This document shows positions 1 through 6,251 of a DNA stretch of 8,295 nt, piece after piece. The position numbers and the translations under genes were made by a program. A model generated the notes under the pieces. The model had not been told where the DNA came from. It did not search any database and saw only the letters and a list, made by a program, of their open reading frames with translations. This DNA comes from Acidobacteriaceae bacterium (GTDB lineage Bacteria; Acidobacteriota; Terriglobia; Terriglobales; Acidobacteriaceae): NCBI GenBank assembly GCA_003132825.1, contig PKYX01000111.1, forward strand, positions 3,381-11,675, given 5' to 3'. Every line of letters begins with the position of its first letter. The stretch's first letter is position 1.

Positions 1-369
1 GCCCTCAATAAGCTCTACGAGCAATATAACGGCCAAGTGTCATTTCTCGCCGTTTACATCTTGGAAGCTCACCCGAGCGACGTCTGGCAGATGCAAAGCA
101 ATATTAAGGATAAAGTAGTCTTCGCCAGCCCGAAGGACGAAGAGGAGCGTGCCTTGGTGGCGGGCGCATGTGTGCGCAAGTTGGGCATCAAGTTTCCTGC
201 CGCGCTCGATGGCTTCGACAATACGGTGGAGAAGGCCTATACCGGTTGGCCCGACCGGATCTATTTGATCGATGCCAAGGGCCGAGTGGCGTACAAGAGC
301 AGGCCGGGTCCGTTCGGGTTCGAGCCGGATGAACTAGCGGCGTCTCTGAAGCGGCTGCTGGGGCATTGA
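1..369 (+). CDS. Iodothyronine deiodinase-like redoxin, C-terminal part (5' end outside window)
   Basis: The frame is open from base 1, so this is the last 122 residues of a longer gene; the GTG at 37 is internal, not the start. Seen: VYILEAHPSDVWQ at residues 18-30, then a charged stretch, an LD-F-DN segment near 69-74, WPDRIYLID at 83-91 and GPFGFEPDEL near the end. From family knowledge, the EAHPSD block followed by a WP-R-Y-ID strand and a GP-GF tail is typical of the thioredoxin-fold iodothyronine deiodinase family (T4_deiodinase/redoxin) and its bacterial relatives. The redox Cys or Sec normally lies N-terminal to this block and is not visible, so the reaction cannot be judged. Bacterial members are of unknown substrate and are usually thought of as thiol redox or peroxide-type proteins. 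The last 36 bases overlap the convergent TetR gene. The family call is good; the function is open. Confidence 0.8.
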   Translation, partial: ALNKLYEQYNGQVSFLAVYILEAHPSDVWQMQSNIKDKVVFASPKDEEERALVAGACVRKLGIKFPAALDGFDNTVEKAYTGWPDRIYLIDAKGRVAYKSRPGPFGFEPDELAASLKRLLGH

Positions 370-999
370 CCGAGGAAGAGGGTTTAGACCGGAGCCAATT
401 GCGGTTGATCGCGGATGTTCTACCGCGTGTGCCATCCAGAAGGCATCGACGACATATTCCACGAAACCGGCGGGTAGCTTGGTTTTGAGGCTGTTGCCGA
501 AAATGTGGCGATACATCATCGGTCCCATCAGCAAGGCTGCAGCTGCGTCAAGGTCCAGATCTCGGCTCAATATGCTGCGGGTTTTTCCACGCCTCAGCAT
601 TTGTTTCAACTGGCTCAGAGGACGTTCGATCGCGCGGCCCCGCCACTGCTCCCCGAAGGCGCGGTGACGCGCCCCATAGGCCATGAGATGGGGCATGAGG
701 CGCTCCTTCATGTCTTTGCGGTCTTCGGCTGGCTGATGGCTGAGTTGCGCGATCAAATCCGCCCGCAGGTCGCCGGTATCGAAAACCGGCGGCTCTTCAT
801 CGAGCCCGTGCAGGTGGGACAGCACTTCGAGGCAGAGAGCATCCTTATCCGGCCAATGCTTGTAGATCGTAGCTTTGCTTACGCCGGAGGCTTCGGCGAT
901 CGCATCCATGCTGGTCGCGTCGATGCCGCGGTCAGCAAACAGGTCGAGAGCAGCCTCCAGAACTTTGCCGTGGGCCTTCGCACTTTTTTGTCTGGCCAT
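334..999 (-). CDS. TetR/AcrR-family transcriptional regulator
   Basis: A 221-residue one-component repressor, probably controlling the exporter genes just upstream. The N-terminal DNA-binding domain spans about residues 10-57: a first helix (VLEAALDLFADRGIDATSM), then the helix-turn-helix MDAIAEASGVSKATIYKHWP at 31-50, which closely fits the TetR consensus. The rest is an alpha-helical ligand and dimer domain, followed by a tail of about 25 residues after AHAVEH that is rich in Pro, Gln and Arg. The frame stays open far upstream to 1389, but the ATG at 999 is chosen because it opens directly onto the TetR fold and lies 2 bases after the permease stop codon (TAG at 1004-1002). No strong ribosome site precedes it, so translational coupling is likely. 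The 3' end overlaps the convergent deiodinase-like gene by 36 bases. The probable operator is the palindrome at 2568-2582. The ligand is unknown. Confidence 0.93.
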   Translation of the reverse strand: MARQKSAKAHGKVLEAALDLFADRGIDATSMDAIAEASGVSKATIYKHWPDKDALCLEVLSHLHGLDEEPPVFDTGDLRADLIAQLSHQPAEDRKDMKERLMPHLMAYGARHRAFGEQWRGRAIERPLSQLKQMLRRGKTRSILSRDLDLDAAAALLMGPMMYRHIFGNSLKTKLPAGFVEYVVDAFWMAHAVEHPRSTAIGSGLNPLPRSMPQQPLQRRR

Positions 1000-1001
1000 T
1001 T

Positions 1002-1748
1002 CTATATCTGGATTCTGGAAAACATGTACGCGCCCATACCGAGAAAAGCCGCAGCCAGAATCCCCAACATGGAGATGTCGAGCATGAAGCCAAAGTGCCA
1101 CTGGCCGATCAGCGCGCCCCGCAACCCATCCACGCCGTAGGAAAGTGGGTCGAGCTTGGTGATCACGTTCATGGCCCAGGGTAGATGGCTCAGCGGAAAC
1201 AGAGCTCCCGAGAGAAAGAAAATCGGCATCACCAGAAAGTTCATGATCAGCTGGAAGCCCTGCATGTCCTTGATCGTTGATCCAATGCCGGTCCCCAAAG
1301 CGGCGAATACCACCGCGATTAAGGCTACGAAGAGAAATGCGAAGGGTATCGCTAGCCAGTGTTGGGGGCGGAAACCGGCGATGAGGCACACGACCAGGAT
1401 CATCGCTCCCTGAATCATCGCCACCGTGGCGCCGCCGAAGGTGCGCCCGATCATGATGTGGAGGCGAGGAACGGGGGCCACCAGCGTTTCTTTCAGAAAT
1501 CCGAACTGCCGGTCCCAGAGCATGGCGATGCCGGAAAAGACGGAGCTGAACAGCACCGTCATTCCGACCACGCCCGGCGCAACAAACTGAAGATAGCTAC
1601 CGCTGCCGGCCTTTTGGAAAACCGGTCCCAGGCCGAAACCGAGAGCCAGCAAGTAGAGCAGAGGCTGGCCTAAGGAAACCACGATCTGCACTCGCGATCG
1701 CACGTAGCGTTTCAGCTCCCGGAGCCAAAGAATGTAAATCGCGCTCAT
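1002..1748 (-). CDS. ABC-2 type transporter permease (DrrB-like)
   Basis: A 248-residue inner-membrane protein that should form the membrane channel of an exporter together with the ATPase encoded just upstream. Six hydrophobic segments can be seen at about residues 20-42, 54-76, 103-125, 133-156, 167-187 and 224-244. The cytoplasmic loop after segment 2 carries DRQFGFLKETLVAPVPR (79-95), and segments 4-5 include the ABC-2 signature region ending FFLSGALFPLSHLP (177-190) and LDPLSYGVDGLRG; both are hallmarks of the DrrB/NodJ type of ABC-2 permeases. Length is normal for the family (about 240-280). The ATG at 1748 lies 3 bases after the ATPase stop, with GGAG about 10 bases upstream inside the ATPase gene. 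The family exports drugs, polysaccharides or lipids; the substrate here cannot be read from the sequence. Confidence 0.93.
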   Translation of the reverse strand: MSAIYILWLRELKRYVRSRVQIVVSLGQPLLYLLALGFGLGPVFQKAGSGSYLQFVAPGVVGMTVLFSSVFSGIAMLWDRQFGFLKETLVAPVPRLHIMIGRTFGGATVAMIQGAMILVVCLIAGFRPQHWLAIPFAFLFVALIAVVFAALGTGIGSTIKDMQGFQLIMNFLVMPIFFLSGALFPLSHLPWAMNVITKLDPLSYGVDGLRGALIGQWHFGFMLDISMLGILAAAFLGMGAYMFSRIQI

Positions 1749-1751
1749 CTT

Positions 1752-2537
1752 CTATCGTCTCCACATTTGCGCCACTTGACGCATCCGGTCTGCCGAGGTC
1801 GCGCCCTCGTCGCGCAAGGAAGAGCCGGTCAGCGCCAGAAACGCTCCTTCGAGCGAATCGCTATTGGTTTGCTGCTTCAATTCGGCGACCGTACCCTGAG
1901 CCACCACCCGTCCGTGGTCGATGATGGCAATGCGGTGAGCCACGCGCGCCGCCTCGTCCATGTAGTGGGTGGTGAGAAAGACGGTGGTCTGTTCGGTCTC
2001 ATTGAGATGTTTTACATGGGTCCACAGCTGGTTCCGGCTCTGCGGATCGAGGCCGAGCGTGGGCTCGTCGAGGAAAAGAATCTTGGGCGTGTGCAGGAAG
2101 CCACGCGCGATTTCGAGCCGCCGTTTCATACCCCCGGAGAACAGCTTTACATAATCATTGCGCCGGTCCCAAAGCTCGAAAAGGGTGAGCAAACGCTCGG
2201 TCCTCTCGGCGCGCAGCTTGCGCGGAACGTGATACAGCACGCCGTGAAGCTCCATGTTTTCGTAAGCCGTCTGTTCGTTATCCAAGCTGGGATCCTGGAA
2301 GACGATCCCGAAACGCTGGCGCGCCTCTTTCTGCTGGGTGGTTGGGTCCAGGCCGTCAATCTCCATGGTGCCGCTGGTGGGACGGAGAAGGGTGGTGAGC
2401 ATTTTGATGGTCGTGGTTTTGCCGGCGCCGTTCGGGCCTAGGAAAGCAAAAATCTCCCCTTTTGCGACTTCAAACGTGACGCCCTGCACGGCGGTGAAGC
2501 CGTCGAAAGTCTTGACCAGGTTCTCGACTCGGATCAT
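1752..2537 (-). CDS. ABC transporter ATP-binding protein (DrrA-like)
   Basis: A 261-residue nucleotide-binding subunit that powers the permease encoded 3 bases downstream. All ATPase motifs are present, numbered from the chosen start: Walker A GPNGAGKTT at 34-42, Q-loop Gln81 in VFQDPSLD, signature LFSGGMKRR at 132-140, Walker B ILFLDEP at 153-159 followed by the D-loop LGLD, and the H-loop His191 in TTHYMDEA. The C-terminal SLEGAFLALTG is typical of the DrrA/NodI/CcmA drug-exporter branch. The frame is open to an ATG at 2567, but that codon falls inside the predicted -10 box, so it is most likely not transcribed in a usable form. The ATG at 2537 starts at MIRVENLVKTF, the usual N terminus, and has a strong Shine-Dalgarno sequence (AAGAGGTG) just upstream. 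It is the first gene of the operon. Confidence 0.94.
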   Translation of the reverse strand: MIRVENLVKTFDGFTAVQGVTFEVAKGEIFAFLGPNGAGKTTTIKMLTTLLRPTSGTMEIDGLDPTTQQKEARQRFGIVFQDPSLDNEQTAYENMELHGVLYHVPRKLRAERTERLLTLFELWDRRNDYVKLFSGGMKRRLEIARGFLHTPKILFLDEPTLGLDPQSRNQLWTHVKHLNETEQTTVFLTTHYMDEAARVAHRIAIIDHGRVVAQGTVAELKQQTNSDSLEGAFLALTGSSLRDEGATSADRMRQVAQMWRR

Positions 2538-2541
2538 GTTG

Positions 2542-2549
2542 CACCTCTT
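2542..2549 (-). promoter_or_regulatory. Ribosome binding site of the ABC ATPase gene
   Basis: On the minus strand AAGAGGTG is followed by 4 bases and the ATG at 2537; the GAGG core is 6 bases from the start codon. This site decides in favour of the ATG at 2537 over the in-frame ATG at 2567. Confidence 0.8.
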
Positions 2550-2565
2550 CGACGCCCGTCGCAGC

Positions 2566-2594
2566 ATACTGAACGGTTCAGTTTAGTTTGTCAA
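2566..2594 (-). promoter_or_regulatory. Sigma-70-type promoter of the exporter-TetR operon
   Basis: On the minus strand a perfect -35 hexamer TTGACA (2594-2589) is followed by a 17-base spacer and CAGTAT (2571-2566) as a weak -10 box matching three of six consensus positions. Transcription would begin near 2559, giving a leader of about 22 bases before the ATPase ATG. The spacer and -10 box are covered by the palindrome at 2568-2582, so a repressor bound there would exclude RNA polymerase. The -35 box is clear; the exact -10 is inferred from spacing. Confidence 0.65.
2568..2582. promoter_or_regulatory. Palindromic operator, probably bound by the TetR regulator
   Basis: ACTGAACGGTTCAGT is a perfect inverted repeat with 7-base arms around one central base. 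It lies over the spacer and -10 region of the operon promoter. TetR-family dimers usually bind palindromes of about this size, and a TetR gene is the last gene of the operon it precedes. Assignment to that regulator is inference from position and symmetry. Confidence 0.7.
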
Positions 2595-2758
2595 GTGGAA
2601 CAGTGATCCGCGAAGTCTTGGGCGTAGGAATGGGGAATGGCGTGGGCGGTGAATCTCTGCCAGCTTGAGCACTTCGTCACCGAACTGCCAGCGGTGCGGC
2701 TAGCTTTTTTTGCAACTCAGGGGAGCAATGCGCGTGAGGTCCTGCCTCTCCGCCCCTT
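2595..2758. other. Intergenic region between the ilvD 3' end and the exporter promoter
   Basis: About 164 bases with no convincing coding frame; the small frames that cross it either extend into ilvD as shadows or lack a ribosome site. It should hold the end of the ilv transcript, but I see no intrinsic terminator on the minus strand, as no hairpin is followed by a T run in that direction. On the plus strand there is a weak hairpin (CTGCC at 2685-2689 with GGCTAG at 2698-2703, one bulged base) followed by seven T at 2705-2711, which has terminator form only for plus-strand transcription. Confidence 0.5.
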
Positions 2759-4438
2759 CTATGTCGGTGTCGGCCTTGTGATCGCACCCTCTGCCGCCGA
2801 CGTGACCAGGGCTGCGTACTTAGCGAACACGCCCGTCGGATAACGCGGCTGGGGTGGTTTCCAGCCCGCCATGCGCTGCTCGATCTCGCTGTCGCTGAGC
2901 TCAACTTCGAGCACGCGCCGGTTCACATCAATGTGAATCATGTCGCCTTCGCGAATGGCGGCGATGGGGCCGCCGAGCGCGGCTTCGGGCGAGACGTGCC
3001 CCATCATCAAGCCATGCGTGGCGCCGCTGAAGCGGCCGTCCGTAAGCAGGGCGACCGATCCGCCCAGACCCTCGCCCACGAGGGCGCCGGTTACACTGAG
3101 CATCTCTCTCATGCCGGGGCCGCCCTTGGGGCCTTCGTTGCGAATCACGACCACGTCGCCCGCTTGAATCTTCTTCGAGGTGACGGCGGCCATCGCATCT
3201 TCTTCGCAATCAAAGACACGGGCTGGCCCGCGATGGCTAAGGCGCTCGTGGCCGCTGATTTTCGCCACGCATCCTTCGGGCGCGAGGTTGCCTTTCAGGA
3301 TAACCAGACCACCGGTCTTTTTCAGAGGGCGATCAAGCGGTGCGATCACCCGCTGGCCGGGGGTCTCCTTGGCGTTGTTGGCTTCTTCGGCAAATGTCTT
3401 CCCGGTAACGGTGAGGGTCGAACCGTCGACACACTTGGCATCGAGGAGTCGCTTGGCGATAACCGGGATGCCGCCGGCTTTGTCCACATCGGCAGCGACA
3501 TATTTTCCCGAGGGCTTCAGGTCGGCAAGTAGGGGGGTGCGCTCGCTGACCTTCTGGAAGTCGTCGATCTCGAGGGGAACCGCCGCCTCGCGGGAAATCG
3601 CGAGCAAATGCAGCACGGAGTTGGTGGAGCCTCCGGTGCACGCCACGCCGGCAATCGCGTTCTCAAAAGCGCTACGGGTGAGAATGTCCCGGGGGAGGAT
3701 GCCCCGCTTGAGGGCATTCATCACTACTTCGCCGCAGCGAAAGGCGATTTCATCCTTGCGCGCATCCATGGCGGGGACACCGTTGAAACCCATCGGCGAC
3801 AGGCCGATCAACTCCATCACCGTAGACATGGTATTGGCCGTGTACTGGCCGCCACAGGCCCCGGAGCTTGGACAGGCGACGTTCTCCAGTTCCAAGAGTT
3901 CAGCATCCGTCATGGTTCCGGCGGCATTGGCGCCGACGGCTTCGAACACATCCTGAATGGTGACGTCTTTTCCCTTGTAGACGCCGGGGGCGATGGTGCC
4001 GCCATAGAGCACGAGTCCGGGGAGGTTCAGTCGTGCCAGGGCCATGGCCGCGGCCGGGATGGTTTTGTCGCAACCTACAACGCAGACCACAGCGTCGAAC
4101 ATTTGCCCGCGGCAGACGAGTTCAATGGAATCGGCGATGACCTCGCGGCTGACGAGCGAGGCACGCATGCCATCGGTGCCCATGGTCTCGCCGTCCGAGA
4201 TAGCGATGGTGTTGAATTCCATGGGCGTGCCGCCAGAGGCGCGAATGCCTTCCTTCACCTTGGCCGAAAGGCGGCGCAGATGAAAGTTGCAGGGCATGGT
4301 TTCGATCCAAGTGTTGGCCACGCCAATGATCGGGCGGCTGAGGTCCTGGTCGGTGAATCCGATGGCTTTGAACATGGCGCGGGCCGGTGCCTGGTCGCGC
4401 CCGTCGGTAATACCGCGACTGCGATGTTTGAGATCCAT
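2759..4438 (-). CDS. ilvD: Dihydroxy-acid dehydratase
   Basis: A 559-residue IlvD/Edd-family enzyme that dehydrates 2,3-dihydroxy-isovalerate or 2,3-dihydroxy-3-methylvalerate to the 2-keto acid, the third common step to valine and isoleucine, in the cytoplasm. The three cluster cysteines of the family are visible: Cys50 in MPCNFHL, Cys123 in GCDKTIP (with Lys125, the lysine that is carbamylated in the family to bind Mg) and Cys195 in PSSGACGG. Asp82 lies in the conserved SDG, and Ser471 in [10 protein letters not shown] is the predicted catalytic base. This set is typical of the [2Fe-2S] class. Length matches the roughly 555-560 residue subgroup, shorter than the 616 of E. coli. The ATG at 4438 opens at [13 protein letters not shown], a normal N terminus, 4 bases after the upstream oxidase stop; the ribosome site is weak (GGGTAAG), which suggests coupling. 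It is the last gene of the ilv operon. Confidence 0.97.
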   Translation of the reverse strand: MDLKHRSRGITDGRDQAPARAMFKAIGFTDQDLSRPIIGVANTWIETMPCNFHLRRLSAKVKEGIRASGGTPMEFNTIAISDGETMGTDGMRASLVSREVIADSIELVCRGQMFDAVVCVVGCDKTIPAAAMALARLNLPGLVLYGGTIAPGVYKGKDVTIQDVFEAVGANAAGTMTDAELLELENVACPSSGACGGQYTANTMSTVMELIGLSPMGFNGVPAMDARKDEIAFRCGEVVMNALKRGILPRDILTRSAFENAIAGVACTGGSTNSVLHLLAISREAAVPLEIDDFQKVSERTPLLADLKPSGKYVAADVDKAGGIPVIAKRLLDAKCVDGSTLTVTGKTFAEEANNAKETPGQRVIAPLDRPLKKTGGLVILKGNLAPEGCVAKISGHERLSHRGPARVFDCEEDAMAAVTSKKIQAGDVVVIRNEGPKGGPGMREMLSVTGALVGEGLGGSVALLTDGRFSGATHGLMMGHVSPEAALGGPIAAIREGDMIHIDVNRRVLEVELSDSEIEQRMAGWKPPQPRYPTGVFAKYAALVTSAAEGAITRPTPT

Positions 4439-4442
4439 AGGC

Positions 4443-5792
4443 TTACCCTACATTGACATCGATGAATTCGTTCCGGAACTTTCCTTGGGGATCGTAGTGT
4501 TCGAGCAATTGTCTAAAATCGGGCAATCTCTCGATCAGGGATTGCAAGTGCGCCGGAGACATCGTAAACAGCTTTCCCCAATGCGGCCGGGCTCGAAAAG
4601 GGGCGAGAGTCTGCTCGACGACAGGCAGTACCTGTTTCAGCGCGTCCCAATCTGGTTTCCAGGTGAAATGAATGGCCGCGCGAGCCTGCCGGTAACAGGG
4701 GCTCATCCATAGAGTGTCCGCGGCAATGGTGCGAATTTCAGAGATCAACAGGTGGGGATAGACGGCCTCGTTGATCCTGTAAACTGCCAGTATGGCTTCG
4801 ACGGCGTCTTCCAGGGGCACAAAATATTCCGATTGCAGCTCGTGGCCATTGCTCGGGGTAAAGCCCATCCGGAAGTGCGGCAAGCGCTCGTACCAGGGCC
4901 CCGGAACGCCCATCTGTTCGGTGCAGTTTTCGGCCGAGAGATTCTCGATGGGATGAAGATTCTTGGTGGCCAACGTGGCCCCATAGAACTCGGGGGCGAG
5001 TTGCGAGGATTCACCTTCCGCAACGCGGCTCTTGATCCATACTTGACTGACGTTTTGGTTTTGCCAGTCGGTAAAAAGACTCACGCTGTAGCCGCTCGAG
5101 ACAATCGCGAGGAAATTGGTGGTCAATGCCTTCAACGGCAGGTTTCGATAGACCACTTGCTTCATAAAAAACGTCGGCTGCACATCCAGAGTAAGTTTGG
5201 TGACAATTCCGAGCGCGCCCAGGCTCACCACCGCGCCCTGAAAGCGGTCGCCGTTTTTCTCCCGGGATAAAGCAAAGAGTTCTCCGTTGGCGTCAACCCA
5301 TTCGATCGCCCTCGCGGCCGTTGCCAAATTGCCGTTCTTGACGCCCGACCCGTGCGTGGCGGTCGCGCAGGCTCCGGCGACAGAGATATGCGGCAGGGAA
5401 GCCAAATTGTGCAGGGCATAGCCTGCTTCGTGAAGTGGAGGACAAAGTTGGCCGTAGCTGATGCCGCCTTCAACGGTCACGGCACTGGCCTGCCGGTCGA
5501 TGTTCACGACCTTATTCAGCTCTCGTACCGAAATCTGATTTGCCGGGCTGTCGGCGATCCGGTTGAAACAATGCCGGGTGCCCAGTCCCCTGAGCTTCTT
5601 GCACTTCTTGACGACGTCCTGAACTTCCTCAACCGTCTTCGGCTGATACAGATTCTCCGTGCTGTATTGGAAGTTGCCGGCCCAATTGGTTCGAGCTTCG
5701 GGTTGCTCGCCCATCAGAGGTCTCATCCAGGGCGCCATGAAACTGCCTGTAGCCAGGGCCAGAGATTGTTTCAGAAAGGCTCTTTTATTCAT
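4443..5792 (-). CDS. Alditol-oxidase-like FAD flavoprotein with Tat-like leader
   Basis: A 449-residue VAO/PCMH-fold flavoprotein. It closely follows the pattern recalled for Streptomyces coelicolor alditol oxidase (AldO), which oxidises xylitol and sorbitol with O2, releasing H2O2. Shared blocks include NWAGN (36-40), [11 protein letters not shown] (130-140), [28 protein letters not shown] (295-308), SEIRTIAAD (351-359) and RPHWGK (402-407). Key residues are kept: His74 in GTRHCFN (site of covalent FAD attachment in AldO), Ser132, Glu352, Arg354 and Lys407 at the substrate-site positions. Unlike AldO it has about 28 extra N-terminal residues, [10 protein letters not shown] followed by a moderately hydrophobic stretch. 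This resembles a twin-arginine leader with KR in place of RR; no clear cleavage motif is seen. The ATG at 5792 has GAGGG 6 bases upstream. It sits 88 bases after the ACT gene and 4 bases before ilvD. A sugar-lactone oxidase is the main alternative; substrate unproven. Confidence 0.88.
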   Translation of the reverse strand: MNKRAFLKQSLALATGSFMAPWMRPLMGEQPEARTNWAGNFQYSTENLYQPKTVEEVQDVVKKCKKLRGLGTRHCFNRIADSPANQISVRELNKVVNIDRQASAVTVEGGISYGQLCPPLHEAGYALHNLASLPHISVAGACATATHGSGVKNGNLATAARAIEWVDANGELFALSREKNGDRFQGAVVSLGALGIVTKLTLDVQPTFFMKQVVYRNLPLKALTTNFLAIVSSGYSVSLFTDWQNQNVSQVWIKSRVAEGESSQLAPEFYGATLATKNLHPIENLSAENCTEQMGVPGPWYERLPHFRMGFTPSNGHELQSEYFVPLEDAVEAILAVYRINEAVYPHLLISEIRTIAADTLWMSPCYRQARAAIHFTWKPDWDALKQVLPVVEQTLAPFRARPHWGKLFTMSPAHLQSLIERLPDFRQLLEHYDPQGKFRNEFIDVNVG

Positions 5793-5880
5793 ACCAGACC
5801 CTCAGTGGTCCGCGAGTATGCGAGCAAGAAATACAAGGCCCATTTCCGAACGAAGATTGCCGGTGTCCGAACGCCCAGTT

Positions 5881-6216
5881 CTACGCCCTTGCGGCGCGAA
5901 TGGTTTCGTCGGTGGGACGGCTGGCGGGAGATGGCGGATGCGGGGTCGCCCCCGGCCAGTCGGCAGCGTGGTCCGAGATGCTTTCCGCCGAACCGATGCG
6001 GACATCGGTGACATCCACAATCGCATACCAGTCGCGACGCAGCTGTCCGACCTGCTTGGCGTTCACCTCGAGCAGCAGCGTGACTTTACAGGTTTGGTCG
6101 TTGGACTCGGCCTGGGCGTGAACGTAGGTGAGTTCGACAGCGCGTCGGGAAACGGCGGTCAGGATGCGCATCAAGGTTCCTTGCGTATTGCGATAGTAAA
6201 CGTGAAACGCTTGCAT
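5881..6216 (-). CDS. ACT-domain protein, probable acetolactate synthase small (regulatory) subunit, IlvM-like
   Basis: A 111-residue protein with one ACT domain at about residues 3-76: a first strand and turn FHVYYRNTQGTLMRILTAVSRR with the Asn10/Gly13/Leu15 turn of ACT ligand sites, then VELTYVHAQ, the strand CKVTLLLEV and a final strand VDVTDVRIG. The remaining 30 or so residues are rich in Pro, Ala and Ser and look disordered. Position directly after ilvB points to the small subunit of acetohydroxyacid synthase, which activates the large subunit and can carry feedback inhibition. The usual IlvN of about 160 residues has a further C-terminal domain that is absent here, so it resembles short IlvM/IlvN subunits of about 90 residues. 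The ATG at 6216 has a strong AGGAG at 6228-6224, 7 bases upstream, in a 35-base gap after ilvB. Binding of valine cannot be judged from the sequence. Confidence 0.85.
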   Translation of the reverse strand: MQAFHVYYRNTQGTLMRILTAVSRRAVELTYVHAQAESNDQTCKVTLLLEVNAKQVGQLRRDWYAIVDVTDVRIGSAESISDHAADWPGATPHPPSPASRPTDETIRAARA

Positions 6217-6251
6217 GTTTGTTCTCCTGGCGCTTCTCTAGCGCCGCCGAG

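Noticed and set aside
505..1140. 211-residue plus-strand frame over the TetR and permease genes
   Set aside because: It spans two genes that are certain on the other strand and has no family motif.
1000..1389. Upstream extension of the TetR frame to an ATG at 1389 (351 residues)
   Set aside because: The extra 130 residues lie opposite nothing but within the permease gene on the same strand in another frame, resemble no domain, and the ATG at 999 begins exactly at the TetR fold.
2538..2567. Ten-residue N-terminal extension of the ABC ATPase (ATG at 2567)
   Set aside because: That ATG lies inside the predicted -10 box, ahead of the likely transcription start, and the strong ribosome site serves the ATG at 2537.
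2738..2750. GAGG-CCTC hairpin just after the ilvD stop as a terminator
   Set aside because: Only 4 pairs, and no T run follows it on the minus strand.
2637..2843. 68-residue plus-strand frame in the gap behind ilvD
   Set aside because: The second half lies opposite ilvD, there is no convincing ribosome site, and the peptide has no recognisable feature.
3608..4456. 282-residue plus-strand frame antisense to ilvD
   Set aside because: A shadow of ilvD: low-complexity composition rich in Gly, His and Asp, and no domain.
5793..5810. Possible terminator or attenuator hairpin before the oxidase gene (GACC-ACTGAG-GGTC)
   Set aside because: The stem is only 4 pairs with no T run, and it contains the ribosome site of the oxidase gene.
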